From positions 3,968,001 to 4,032,000 of the forward strand of contig NZ_CP104174.1 in assembly GCF_025200925.1 (NCBI RefSeq): a DNA stretch of 64,000 nucleotides, in the 5' to 3' direction. Below, piece after piece: positions 26,832 to 35,935 of the stretch. Both the position numbers and the translations under genes were made by a program. Origin of the DNA: Bradyrhizobium sp. CB1015 (GTDB taxonomy: Bacteria; Pseudomonadota; Alphaproteobacteria; Rhizobiales; Xanthobacteraceae). The notes beneath the pieces were generated by a model. That model had not been told where the DNA came from, did not search any database, and was given only the letters and a program-made list of their open reading frames with translations. Numbering within the stretch: the first letter of the stretch is position 1; the number at the start of each line of letters is the position of its first letter.

Positions 26832-28451
26832 ATGCAGGGAGGCGCTGCCGGACTGGCTTATCGCGGCAGGACCGCCTCGATCGGCTTTGCCCACGGCCCG
26901 CTCGTCCGTGTCGATGCGGGCACGAATGGCGAGCGGATCGCAGGCTCGCTGGTCGAGGAGGCGCTCGATCTTCGCAAGGCGATCGACGCGGCAAGTGGGC
27001 AGATCGCCGAGCTCGCCGCGATCGCGGGAGGTGAGGCCGCGCAGATTCTCGAGTTCCAGGTCGCGCTGCTGGAGGATGAGGATTTCATCGAAGCGATCTT
27101 CACGGCGATAAGCGAGGGGGATGCCGCCGACGTCGCGTGGCGTTCCGCGCTCGACGAGCAGATTGCGGACTATAATTCGGCCGAGGACGAGTATCTGAAG
27201 GCGCGCTGCTCCGATCTTGCGGATTTGCGCGACCGCATCATCAGCATCTTGCGCGGAGGCGGGGGCGAGGCCCCCAAGATACCGAGCGGTGCCGTCGTTT
27301 GCGCCGACGATCTGCCGCCCTCGCGTTTCCTGGAGATCGACTGGTCGGCCGGCGGTGGTCTTGCGCTCCTGCGCGGTAGCCCCACGAGCCATGTCGCGAT
27401 GCTGGCGCGCGCGCGGGGCATCCCCATGGTCGTGCAGCTCGGCGCCATTCCGGAGATCGGCGCGACGGCGCTGCTCGATGGCGAGGGCGCTACTCTCGAG
27501 CTCGATCCCAGTGCCGAGCAGCTGCGGCTGTTCGAGAAGCGGCGCGAAATTCATCGCAAGAGCCGGGCGTCCGCGCGGGCGATCCTGCGACGGCCGACCG
27601 CATCATGGCGTGGGGAGCGGATCAAGCTGCTCATCAACATCCAGCGCGTCGAGGATCTCGATCATGCCGACGCACAATATGCTGACGGCATTGGGTTGAT
27701 GCGCACCGAGTTTCTGCTCGCCGAGCGCGGTGGCTTGCCCGACGAGGAGACGCAGTATCGCGCCTACGATTCCGTTCTGCGCTGGGCCGATCGACGCCCG
27801 GTTACCATTCGCACCTTTGATGCCGGCGGCGACAAGCCGGTACCTGGATTCACTATCGACGGCGAGGCCAATCCCTTCCTAGGCGTGCGTGGCCTGCGGC
27901 TCTGCCTCGCCCGACCCGAGATATTCAGCGTGCAGCTCCGCGCGCTGGCGCGTGCGGCGGTGCAAGGAAATCTCAGGGTCATGTTTCCGATGGTCACGGC
28001 GCCGCACGAGTTCGAGTCCGGACGGAAGCTGTTCGCCGAAATCGTGCAGCGCTTGCAGGCCGAGGGCATTGCCGCGATGCTCCCGGAGCTGGGAATCATG
28101 GTCGAGGTTCCGGCGGCGGCCCTGGCGATCGCGACTTTCAAGGCCTCTTTCTTCTCGATCGGCTCGAACGATCTCGCGCAATATGTCCTTGCGTGCGACC
28201 GTTCCAACGGAGCTCTCGCCCCCTTGATGGATCCCTTGAATCCGGCCCTCCTCGAACTGATCGCGCGAACCGCGGAGCACGGACGTCGCACCGGAACCAG
28301 CGTCAGCCTGTGCGGCGACATGGCGGGCGACCCGCGCTGTGTGCCAGCGCTCTTGAATTGCGGCCTACGCGAGTTGTCGGTGAATGCGTCGGCGCTCGCG
28401 CAGATCAAGCAGACCATCGACCGCTTGAGCAGCGGAGGCGGGCTTGGCTGA
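26832..28451 (+). CDS. Phosphoenolpyruvate-protein phosphotransferase (Enzyme I)
   Basis: 539 residues, slightly shorter than E. coli EI (575). The N-terminal HPr-binding helical domain spans about 5-150. The phosphorylated His is residue 187 in GSPTSHVAMLARARGIPMV. The C-terminal PEP-binding barrel has GIGLMRTEFLL, SIGSNDLAQYVLACDR and the catalytic Cys in SLCGDMAGDP. It lacks the GAF domain of PtsP, so it is a plain EI dedicated to this operon. It starts two bases after the HPr gene. It takes phosphate from PEP and starts the relay EI to HPr to DhaM to DhaL. Confidence 0.92.
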   Translation: MQGGAAGLAYRGRTASIGFAHGPLVRVDAGTNGERIAGSLVEEALDLRKAIDAASGQIAELAAIAGGEAAQILEFQVALLEDEDFIEAIFTAISEGDAADVAWRSALDEQIADYNSAEDEYLKARCSDLADLRDRIISILRGGGGEAPKIPSGAVVCADDLPPSRFLEIDWSAGGGLALLRGSPTSHVAMLARARGIPMVVQLGAIPEIGATALLDGEGATLELDPSAEQLRLFEKRREIHRKSRASARAILRRPTASWRGERIKLLINIQRVEDLDHADAQYADGIGLMRTEFLLAERGGLPDEETQYRAYDSVLRWADRRPVTIRTFDAGGDKPVPGFTIDGEANPFLGVRGLRLCLARPEIFSVQLRALARAAVQGNLRVMFPMVTAPHEFESGRKLFAEIVQRLQAEGIAAMLPELGIMVEVPAAALAIATFKASFFSIGSNDLAQYVLACDRSNGALAPLMDPLNPALLELIARTAEHGRRTGTSVSLCGDMAGDPRCVPALLNCGLRELSVNASALAQIKQTIDRLSSGGGLG

Positions 28452-28452
28452 T

Positions 28453-28866
28453 ATGGCGATCGATGAACCGGCCGAGGCCGGCGCCGTTGCGGTCTACAAG
28501 CGCATCTTCAAGGAGGTGCTTGAGAGCCGCCCGTCAGGCATGCGGCTGCGCCTGGCCCATGCCATGGGCAAGAACCGCAGCTTCGTCAGCCAGATCAGCA
28601 ATCCGGCCTATCCGGTGCCGATTCCCGTGCAGCACCTGAACACGATCTTCGACGTCTGCCATTTCCCGCCGCAGGCGAAGGCGGCGTTCCTTCGTGCCTA
28701 CACCCGTGCGCACCCGCGCCGGATCGGCCGCCTGACAGAGGGGGCGCATGAACGGACGCTGACGCTGCACCTGCCGGACCTCGGCAGCTCGAAGCGCAAT
28801 GCGGAGCTCGATGCGCTGCTGCAGGAGTTCGCGCGACGTTTGAGTGCGATCATACGGGAAAAATGA
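28453..28866 (+). CDS. Small HTH-like protein in the dha operon, function unknown
   Basis: 137 residues from the ATG at 28453; a TTG at 28444, overlapping the EI stop and preceded by a purine-rich GCGGAGGCGGG stretch, would add three residues. Residues 20-70 (MRLRLAHAMGKNRSFVSQISNP...IFDVCHFPP) look like a lambda-repressor-type helix-turn-helix. The C-terminal part has LDALLQEFARRLSAIIREK, a possible amphipathic helix. Its place between EI and dhaK suggests a regulator that reads the phosphorylation state or DHA supply, but no ligand domain is visible. I do not recognise a named family. Confidence 0.65.
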   Translation: MAIDEPAEAGAVAVYKRIFKEVLESRPSGMRLRLAHAMGKNRSFVSQISNPAYPVPIPVQHLNTIFDVCHFPPQAKAAFLRAYTRAHPRRIGRLTEGAHERTLTLHLPDLGSSKRNAELDALLQEFARRLSAIIREK

Positions 28867-28902
28867 GCGTCAAGCTCAGAGGGACGAAGCGGGGAGGAGA
28901 AC

Positions 28903-29886
28903 ATGAAAAAGTTCATCAATTCGGTTGATGGCGTGCTCGCGGAGAGCCTCGACGGGTTAGCTGCTGCGCATGCCGATCTCGTGACGCTCGGGCCCGAGCG
29001 GAAATTTGTGCGGCGCCGCGAGCTCAATTCGCGGAAGGTCGCGCTCGTATCCGGCGGCGGTAGCGGGCACGAGCCGCTGCATGCGGGCTTCGTCGGCTAT
29101 GGCATGCTCGATGCGGCCTGTCCGGGACAGGTCTTCACCTCGCCGACACCGGACCAGATCGTCGAGGCGGCGCAGGCCGTTTCGGGTGACGCGGGCGTGC
29201 TCTTCATCGTGAAGAACTATGCGGGCGACCGCATGAATTTCGAGATGGCGGCCGAGATTTCCGAGGGGCGCACGGCCACGATCGTCACCGATGACGACGT
29301 CGCGGTCGAGAATTCCATCCACAGCATCGGCCGCCGGGGTGTGGCCGGCACTCTGATCGTCGAGAAGATCGTCGGCGCGGCGGCCGAGAAGGGGGCCGAC
29401 CTCCAGGCTTGCGTGGTACTCGGCGAGCGCGTCAACGCCCGGACGCGCTCGATGGGGGTGGCACTGACGAGTTGCACGGTTCCGGCTGCAGGCACGCCGA
29501 CCTTTGTGCTCGCCGAGGACGAGATGGAAGTGGGTGTCGGCATCCATGGCGAACCGGGACGCCGCCGCGTCAAGCTGGAGCGCGCCGATGCAATCGCTCT
29601 TGAGATGACCACTGCCATTGCCGAGGATCTCGACGCCCGCGAAGGCAACGAGGCCCTGCTGCTCGTCAATGGATTTGGCGGAACGCCCGCGATCGAGCTG
29701 TATCTGATGTACAACGCGGCGCGGCGGATGCTCGAAAAGCGCGGCTTGCGCATCGCCCGCTCGCTGGTCGGCAGCTATGTCACCTCGCTGGACATGGCGG
29801 GGTGCTCGCTCACCGTGAGCCTGCTCGACACCGAGACCCGGGCGATGTGGGACCATCCCGTGCGCACGGCCGCGCTGAAATGGTGA
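28903..29886 (+). CDS. dhaK: Dihydroxyacetone kinase subunit K (DHA-binding)
   Basis: 327 residues, normal DhaK length. The SGGGSGHEPLHAGFVGYGMLDAA motif lines the substrate site, and His215 in GVGIHGEPGRRR forms the covalent hemiaminal with dihydroxyacetone. With DhaL it makes dihydroxyacetone phosphate, which enters glycolysis. The gene is separated from dhaL by four genes, an unusual order, but has a GGAGG site and is the last gene before a strong terminator, so it belongs to the same operon. Confidence 0.93.
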   Translation: MKKFINSVDGVLAESLDGLAAAHADLVTLGPERKFVRRRELNSRKVALVSGGGSGHEPLHAGFVGYGMLDAACPGQVFTSPTPDQIVEAAQAVSGDAGVLFIVKNYAGDRMNFEMAAEISEGRTATIVTDDDVAVENSIHSIGRRGVAGTLIVEKIVGAAAEKGADLQACVVLGERVNARTRSMGVALTSCTVPAAGTPTFVLAEDEMEVGVGIHGEPGRRRVKLERADAIALEMTTAIAEDLDAREGNEALLLVNGFGGTPAIELYLMYNAARRMLEKRGLRIARSLVGSYVTSLDMAGCSLTVSLLDTETRAMWDHPVRTAALKW

Positions 29887-30000
29887 CGGCAGCTGCGAAC
29901 GGCTGCTGATCTTTTTCGATCGCGCCCCGGCGGATGATCGGCCGGGGGCCACGCCTCACGCATGCATCGGGAATTTTCCGGTTCACCCTCCCTGAAACTT

Positions 30001-30030
30001 GCCGTGTCCCTCGGACACGGCTTCTTTTAT
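30001..30030 (+). terminator. Rho-independent terminator of the transporter/dha operon
   Basis: A perfect 9-bp stem GCCGTGTCC / GGACACGGC with a CTC loop is followed by TTCTTTTAT. It lies about 115 bases after dhaK, inside the 314-base gap before the next transporter operon. The rest of that gap shows no gene. Confidence 0.85.
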
Positions 30031-30200
30031 GGGGCGGTAGACAACTATTTCCTGTTCGTCCCAGGCGCCGGGTCCGACGAGCCCATTATGTGCGTGCAGC
30101 CCATGTTCCCTGCGGCATAAGATTTCTGTTGTTCATCGGTTTTGGCGCCTCTAGCATCGAGCCAAAACGGCATCGAGACAAACCGCGCCGGGAGGACATG

Positions 30201-32099
30201 ATGCGCTGCATTCGAGCATTGCTGCCGATTGCGTGCGCGCTCGGCTCGCTGCTGGTCGCGCTGGCGCCGAGCCATGCGCAGGGCATTCCGCAAAACATCT
30301 CGAGAAAGGATTTGCTGATCCTGGAAAACCCGGAAGGAACCGTCAAGAACGCGGGCTGGTTCAACATCTGGGCGATCAATGCCGGATCGCAGTCGAACGG
30401 ATTGCAGCAGGTCGCGCTCGATACGCTCTGGTACATCGATCCCGAGAGCGGCCTCGACGGCGTCTGGGACAATTCGCTGGCTGCCGAGAAGCCGCAATAC
30501 AACGCCGACTTTACCGAAATGACGGTCAAGCTCCGCAGCGGCATCTTCTGGAGCGACGGCGTCGAATTCACCGCCGACGATGTCGTCTCGACGGTGGCTA
30601 CGCAGATCAAAAATCCGGGCATGCGCTTCAGCGCGGTGCTGGCGAGCAACGTCGCATCCGTTGATGCTCCGGACGCCCATACGGTTGTGTTCAAGCTCAA
30701 GAAGCCGAACTCACGCTTCCACGCCAATTTCACGGTGCGCTGGGGGGCGGTGTGGATACTGCCCAAACACATCTTCGACAAAGTCGAAGATCCCGCCAAA
30801 TTCGATTTCAATAAGCCGATTTCTCTCGGCCCCTACCTGCTGCAGAGCTACGATCCCGACGGAAAATGGTACATTTGGCAGCTCCGGGACGACTGGCAGC
30901 GCACCACGCTTGCGCGCTTTGGCAAGCCCGGTCCGAAATATCTCGCCTATGTCGATCCCGGACCGCCCGAGAAGCGGGTGATCTCGCAACTCAACCACGA
31001 GCTCGACGTGATCCACGATATTGCGCCTGAGGGCATGTTCGCCCTTGCCAAGCAGAGCAAGGCGACGCGGGCATGGTTCAAGGGTTTCCCCTATGGCCAC
31101 CCCGACCCGACGCTTCCCGCCGTGATCTTCAACACCCAGAATGAGACTTTCAAGAACCCGGACGTACGATGGGCGCTGGCGCTGTTGATCGACATCAAGG
31201 CCGTTGCGATGGCGGCCTATCGCGGTGCCGGCACCATATCGGCGATCGGTGTGCCACCGACCGGAACCCACCCGGCGACCTATCATGGGCCGATGGAAGA
31301 GTGGCTCAAGGCACTCGAGATCGATACCGGCAAGCGCAAGATCAAGCCGTATGACCCCACGATCGGCAAGCAGATTGCCGACATGCTGCGACCTTCAATG
31401 GGCGAGCAGATCCCATCCGATCCTGCGGAGATTGCCAAGGCTTTCGGCAGAGGCTGGTGGAAGACTGATCCGCAGGCGGCGCAGGAGCTTCTGGAAAAGG
31501 CCGGCCTCACCAAACGAGGCGGCACCTGGATGACGCCCGACGGAAAGCCGTTCAGCGTCCGCGTCATGGTCGAAGGCGATTTGCGTCCGGTGATGACCCG
31601 CGCCGGAACGATGATTGTGCAGCTATGGAAGCAGGCGGGCATCGATGCCAAGATCGATGTCGCGCAGGGGACGCTGCCCACGCGACGGGCGGCCGGCGAT
31701 TTCGACACCTTCATCGGCTGGAGCGTCGAAACCTGGGGCGGCCACCAGGACTTGTCCTACTTCCTCGACAGCTGGCACTCGCAGTTCATCGCCGAGCCAG
31801 GAAAACCGCAGCCGCTCCGCAATTGGCAGCGCTGGTCCAATCCCGCGCTCGACAAGATCATCGAGGAGATCCGGACGGTCGGCTTCGATGATCCGAAATC
31901 GATCGAGCTCGGCAAGGAGTACGTCAAGCTCGCCGTGAAGGAGATGCCCACCATACCACTGATGGCATACAACGTGTTCACCGCAATGGACCAAACTTAC
32001 TGGACAGGCTTTCCGACCTCGGAGAATCCCTACACCAATCCAGTGCCGAACTGGGGCAATTCGCGCTACATGTTCGTCAGGCTCAAGCCGGCCAGTTAG
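30201..32099 (+). CDS. ABC transporter substrate-binding protein, family 5 (oligopeptide/oligosaccharide type)
   Basis: 632 residues from the second of two tandem ATGs (30198 and 30201), which is better spaced from GGAGG at 30191. A Sec signal peptide (LLPIACALGSLLVALAPSHAQG) ends near residue 27. The mature protein is a long family 5 binding protein with LRSGIFWSDGVEFTADDVVST and DVRWALALLIDIKAVA. At 630 residues it is longer than DppA and similar to family 5 proteins that bind oligosaccharides. The operon ends with an arabinofuranosidase gene, supporting a sugar ligand. Confidence 0.87.
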   Translation: MRCIRALLPIACALGSLLVALAPSHAQGIPQNISRKDLLILENPEGTVKNAGWFNIWAINAGSQSNGLQQVALDTLWYIDPESGLDGVWDNSLAAEKPQYNADFTEMTVKLRSGIFWSDGVEFTADDVVSTVATQIKNPGMRFSAVLASNVASVDAPDAHTVVFKLKKPNSRFHANFTVRWGAVWILPKHIFDKVEDPAKFDFNKPISLGPYLLQSYDPDGKWYIWQLRDDWQRTTLARFGKPGPKYLAYVDPGPPEKRVISQLNHELDVIHDIAPEGMFALAKQSKATRAWFKGFPYGHPDPTLPAVIFNTQNETFKNPDVRWALALLIDIKAVAMAAYRGAGTISAIGVPPTGTHPATYHGPMEEWLKALEIDTGKRKIKPYDPTIGKQIADMLRPSMGEQIPSDPAEIAKAFGRGWWKTDPQAAQELLEKAGLTKRGGTWMTPDGKPFSVRVMVEGDLRPVMTRAGTMIVQLWKQAGIDAKIDVAQGTLPTRRAAGDFDTFIGWSVETWGGHQDLSYFLDSWHSQFIAEPGKPQPLRNWQRWSNPALDKIIEEIRTVGFDDPKSIELGKEYVKLAVKEMPTIPLMAYNVFTAMDQTYWTGFPTSENPYTNPVPNWGNSRYMFVRLKPAS

Positions 32100-32173
32100 G
32101 ATGCGATGACACAAACGCGACCGCATTTGCCGTGCTTGGATGAACGACTTTGGCGGACATCCCTGGTGCACCC

Positions 32174-33178
32174 ATGAGGGGATACCTCGCCTATGTGAGC
32201 CGACGGTTCGGGCAGTTTCTGCTGGTTGTCTTCATCGGCATCAATATCGCTTATGTCGTCACCCATGCTTCGCCAATTGATCCCGTCGAGCAATCGATCT
32301 CGGCAGTAACCTCCTATGGCAACACCGCCCCGGGGGCGATCGAGCAGATGCGCAACTCCTTGCGCGAGCTCTATGGTCTCAGCGGCACGCCCGTTGAGCA
32401 ATACCTGCTGTTCTGGAAGCGGATCCTGCGCGCCGATTTCGGTCCCTCGATGTCGGCATTTCCAACTCCCGTGGCCACCCTGATCTGGCAAGCGCTGCCC
32501 TGGACCGCGGGACTCCTCACGGTTTCGACCCTTGTCGCCTGGGGGCTCGGAAATCTGCTGGGCGGACTTGCCGGCTACTACCGGCAGAGCCGCGGTCTGA
32601 AGTTGATGGGGATGATCGCCATGGGCCTCCATCCGATTCCTTACTATATTCTGGCGATGCTCCTGCTGATCGTTTTCGGCTTCCTTTGGCCGGTGCTTCC
32701 GATCACCGGCGGCTCGGCGATGAATCTGCCGCAGACATTTACATCCGAGTTCGTTGTTAGTGTGCTTAAGCACGCGATCCTGCCGGCGCTCTCGCTGATC
32801 CTGATCGGCGTGGGGAGCTGGTTCCTCGGCATGCGCTCGCTGGTATCCAATGTCCTCGCCGAGGACTTCGTCGTCTATGCCGAACTCGCCGGCGTGAGAT
32901 CCTGGCGTGTCCTGACATCCTACGTGATGCGTAACGCGCTCGTGCCGCAGGTGACCGGGCTCGCCATGTCGCTGGGCGGAATCTTCAACGGCGCCGTGAT
33001 CACCGAAAAGGTGTTCGGCTATCCCGGTCTCGGCTCGCTCCTGGTCGACGCCGTCTATGCCGGAGATTACGGGCTTGTCCTCGGCGTGACCACCATCTCG
33101 ATCCTCGGCGTGTCGATCGGCGTTCTCGCCATCGATCTTCTGTATCCGTTGCTCGATCCCAGGGTGAGGGTCAGCTGA
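32174..33178 (+). CDS. ABC transporter permease, DppB type
   Basis: 334 residues from the ATG at 32174; a TTG at 32150 would add eight residues. Helix 1 is FLLVVFIGINIAYVVTHASP, the EAA loop is FVVYAELAGVRSWRVLTSYVMRN, and there are about six helices. The large periplasmic loop after helix 1 (IDPVEQSISAVTSYGNTAPGAIEQMR) differs from classic DppB and is typical of the branch that carries sugars. The stop overlaps the next start by one base (TGATG). Confidence 0.88.
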   Translation: MRGYLAYVSRRFGQFLLVVFIGINIAYVVTHASPIDPVEQSISAVTSYGNTAPGAIEQMRNSLRELYGLSGTPVEQYLLFWKRILRADFGPSMSAFPTPVATLIWQALPWTAGLLTVSTLVAWGLGNLLGGLAGYYRQSRGLKLMGMIAMGLHPIPYYILAMLLLIVFGFLWPVLPITGGSAMNLPQTFTSEFVVSVLKHAILPALSLILIGVGSWFLGMRSLVSNVLAEDFVVYAELAGVRSWRVLTSYVMRNALVPQVTGLAMSLGGIFNGAVITEKVFGYPGLGSLLVDAVYAGDYGLVLGVTTISILGVSIGVLAIDLLYPLLDPRVRVS

Positions 33179-34041
33179 TGATCGTACTTCTGCGCGATCT
33201 GCTGCGCGACAGTCCTGAATTCCGAATAGGGGCCGTGCTGGTCGTCTTCGTTCTGTTGCTGTCCGTGCTGCCGAGCTTTTCGCCCTATCCGCCGGAGAGT
33301 GTGTATGTGGTGCCGCCCGACGTGCCGCCGTCGCTGACCTACTGGTTCGGCACCACATCGCGCGGCCAGGACGTGTTCTGGCAATTGAGCTTCGCCATCC
33401 GAAATACATTGTTGTTCGGATGCACGGTGGCTGTGATCAGCCGCCTGATCGCACTCATGATCGGACTCATCAGCGGCTACAAAGGGGGTTGGATCGATCG
33501 CGCCCTGATGTCGGTAAACGATACGTTCATCGTCATTCCTCTGCTGCCGATCTTGGTGCTGTTCTATTTCATGATGCGCGACCGCATCTCCTGGCTGACG
33601 CTTGCGCTGATCATGGCCTGTTTCGGCTGGGCCTATGACGCCCGGCTGATCCGTTCGGTGGTCATGAGCCTGAAGGCGCGCGAATTCACCCAGACCAGCC
33701 TTTTTTCCGGAATGAGCACACGGCAGATCCTCACCGAGGAGCATTTGCCTTATGTCATGCCGATCGTATTCTCGACGACCATGAACAACATGGTGTGGTC
33801 GATCGGACTTGAGGTGACGCTCGCGGTGCTCGGCTTCACCGACATCAACACGCCGACGATCGGGGGCATGATCTATTGGGCCAACCAGCACACCGCAATG
33901 GTGGCAGGAGTCTGGTGGTGGATCGCCTTTCCGACCATCACGGTGATCATGGCGTTTATCGGGCTCTTCCTGCTCGCGGTATCTGCGAACGCCTACATCG
34001 ATCCACGAAGCCGCCTCTGGAGCATGAAAGGGGCCTCGTGA
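33178..34041 (+). CDS. ABC transporter permease, DppC type
   Basis: 287 residues. N-terminal helix GAVLVVFVLLLSVLPSFSPY, then the OppC-like motif YWFGTTSRGQDVFWQLSFAIRNTL, and the EAA loop LKAREFTQTSLFSGMSTRQILTEEH. About six transmembrane helices. It forms the channel with the preceding DppB-type subunit; starts and stops overlap on both sides (TGATG), which shows tight coupling within the operon. Confidence 0.9.
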   Translation: MIVLLRDLLRDSPEFRIGAVLVVFVLLLSVLPSFSPYPPESVYVVPPDVPPSLTYWFGTTSRGQDVFWQLSFAIRNTLLFGCTVAVISRLIALMIGLISGYKGGWIDRALMSVNDTFIVIPLLPILVLFYFMMRDRISWLTLALIMACFGWAYDARLIRSVVMSLKAREFTQTSLFSGMSTRQILTEEHLPYVMPIVFSTTMNNMVWSIGLEVTLAVLGFTDINTPTIGGMIYWANQHTAMVAGVWWWIAFPTITVIMAFIGLFLLAVSANAYIDPRSRLWSMKGAS

Positions 34042-35072
34042 TGCACGCCAACGCTCAGTCCGCGCCCGCGCCCCAAGGTGCCCAGCCGATTCTCCGGGTT
34101 CGCGATCTGCAAGCCCATTACCGGACCAGCCACTTCGGCGTCAGACGCGGCGTCAAAGCGGTCGACGGCGTCAGTTTTGCTGTTAATCGCGGTGAGATCT
34201 ATGGGCTTGCTGGAGAATCCAGCTCCGGCAAGACCACGCTGATCAAGAGCATCGCAGGGGCGGTCAGACCGCCGCTCGAGATCGTGGGCGGCAGCGTGGA
34301 GTTTGCATTCCTGCCCGGCTATGGCGGGTTGCACCGCGCGCCGCCCGTGGACGTGGCGCGGATTCGCTGGCGGCATCTATCTTATATCATGCAGGGATCG
34401 ATGAACGTGCTGAATCCGGTTCGCCGTGTCCGATCGGCGTTCGTCGACTTCGCATACCCGCATATCGGCGGCAGCCGGAAGCAGTTTGAGCAACAGGTGA
34501 TCGCCCATCTGGCGCGGGTCAGGCTCGACCCATCGGTGCTGGCGGCCTTCCCGCATGAGCTCTCCGGGGGCATGCGTCAACGCGCCACGCTTGCGCTCGC
34601 AACGCTTTGCCGTCCTGATTTCATCATCGCGGACGAGCCTACGACCGCACTGGATGTAGTGGTGCAGAAGGAGGTGCTCGGCATGATCCGGGGCATTCAG
34701 CGGGAGAGCGGCTCGTCAGTCCTGTTTGTCACCCATGACATGGGCGTGCATGCGCACATCACCGACCGCCTGGCCATCATGTATGCCGGGCGGCTTGTGG
34801 AAGAGGCCGCAACCGCGGAGATCTTCCGGAGTTCGCTTCACCCTTACACCAGGCATCTCATTTCCAGCCTTCCGCGCATCGGCGACGATGCTCCCCGCGA
34901 GGGACTTGGCGGCGCCCCGCCCAATCTCGCCGATCCCCCGCCCGGATGCCGATTCCATCCGCGCTGCCCGCTCGCAACCGAGATTTGCAAGCGCCAGGTC
35001 CCTGCCATGCTGGAAGCCGACACCGGGCATCGTGTTGCCTGCTTCGCCGTCAACCAAGGTAGCCGGGCATGA
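34041..35072 (+). CDS. ABC transporter ATPase, DppD/OppD type
   Basis: 343 residues. Walker A GESSSGKTT (Ser replaces the usual Gly at position 4), signature LSGGMRQRATLALATL, Walker [13 protein letters not shown] and the switch His in VTHDMGVHAH. The C-terminal cysteine motif CRFHPRCPLATEICKRQVP is the oligopeptide-transporter hallmark and may bind an iron-sulfur cluster. It overlaps the next ATPase gene by ATGA. It forms a heterodimer with that ATPase. Confidence 0.91.
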   Translation: MHANAQSAPAPQGAQPILRVRDLQAHYRTSHFGVRRGVKAVDGVSFAVNRGEIYGLAGESSSGKTTLIKSIAGAVRPPLEIVGGSVEFAFLPGYGGLHRAPPVDVARIRWRHLSYIMQGSMNVLNPVRRVRSAFVDFAYPHIGGSRKQFEQQVIAHLARVRLDPSVLAAFPHELSGGMRQRATLALATLCRPDFIIADEPTTALDVVVQKEVLGMIRGIQRESGSSVLFVTHDMGVHAHITDRLAIMYAGRLVEEAATAEIFRSSLHPYTRHLISSLPRIGDDAPREGLGGAPPNLADPPPGCRFHPRCPLATEICKRQVPAMLEADTGHRVACFAVNQGSRA

Positions 35073-35857
35073 ACGATCTGCTCCTCGACATCTCCGCGGT
35101 CAGCAAGACCTTCCTCCGGGGAGGGCTATGGTCGCGGCAGAAGATCGCTGCGGTAAACGACGTGAGCTTCCAGCTTGCCGCCCGGCGACCAGAGATCTTG
35201 GCGATCATCGGTGAATCCGGGAGCGGCAAGACGACGCTGGCACGGATGATCCTGAACATTGAAACGCCGACCAGCGGCAAACTGGTGCTCGATGGCATCG
35301 AGCTTGCTGCCATTCGAAACAGCGCCGGTCGTATGGCCTTCATGCACAAGGTGCAGCCGATTTTTCAGAATCCCTTTGAGTCGTTCAACCCGCTGAAGCG
35401 GCTCGATCGATATCTGTTCATGACGCGGCGCCAGTTTTCCGGTGCGGCCGGCGAAGGGACAGCCGAATCGACCGTTAATCACGCGCTGCACAAAGTCGGG
35501 CTCTCGCTCAAGGAGGTGCGCCATCGATACCCGCACGAGCTGTCCGGCGGACAGCTTCAAAGGGTCGCAATCGCCCGAGCACTTCTGGCCGAGCCAAAAC
35601 TGATTGTCGCGGATGAGCCGGTGTCCATGATCGATGCGTCTCTGCGCATATCCATCGTCAATCTGTTCAAGACACTGCGGGACGATCTTGGGATATCGAT
35701 CATCTATGTCACGCATGATCTCGCTACGGCCTACTACATCAGTGACCGCATCATGATCATGCAGAAGGGCCGCGTCGTCGAAAGCGGCGATGCGAGAACG
35801 GTGCTGAAAGCGCCGCAACATCCCTATACGCGCCAATTGCGTGAAGCCGTGCTATAA
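35069..35857 (+). CDS. ABC transporter ATPase, DppF/OppF type
   Basis: 262 residues. Walker A GESGSGKTT near residue 49, Q-loop QPIFQNPFESFNPL, signature LSGGQLQRVAIARALL, Walker B LIVADEPVSMID and VTHDLATAYYI. It stops right after the nucleotide-binding domain and lacks the C-terminal Cys motif of DppF, as is common in sugar-linked members. It is the fifth gene of the transporter operon; the arabinofuranosidase gene follows after 78 bases. Confidence 0.9.
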   Translation: MNDLLLDISAVSKTFLRGGLWSRQKIAAVNDVSFQLAARRPEILAIIGESGSGKTTLARMILNIETPTSGKLVLDGIELAAIRNSAGRMAFMHKVQPIFQNPFESFNPLKRLDRYLFMTRRQFSGAAGEGTAESTVNHALHKVGLSLKEVRHRYPHELSGGQLQRVAIARALLAEPKLIVADEPVSMIDASLRISIVNLFKTLRDDLGISIIYVTHDLATAYYISDRIMIMQKGRVVESGDARTVLKAPQHPYTRQLREAVL

Positions 35858-35935
35858 TCTGAGGCTCCCCAGCCGCGGCTGACATACCTAGCATGAACGA
35901 TCTCACCACCCCCTGAGGGAATCCGAGAGAAGAGC

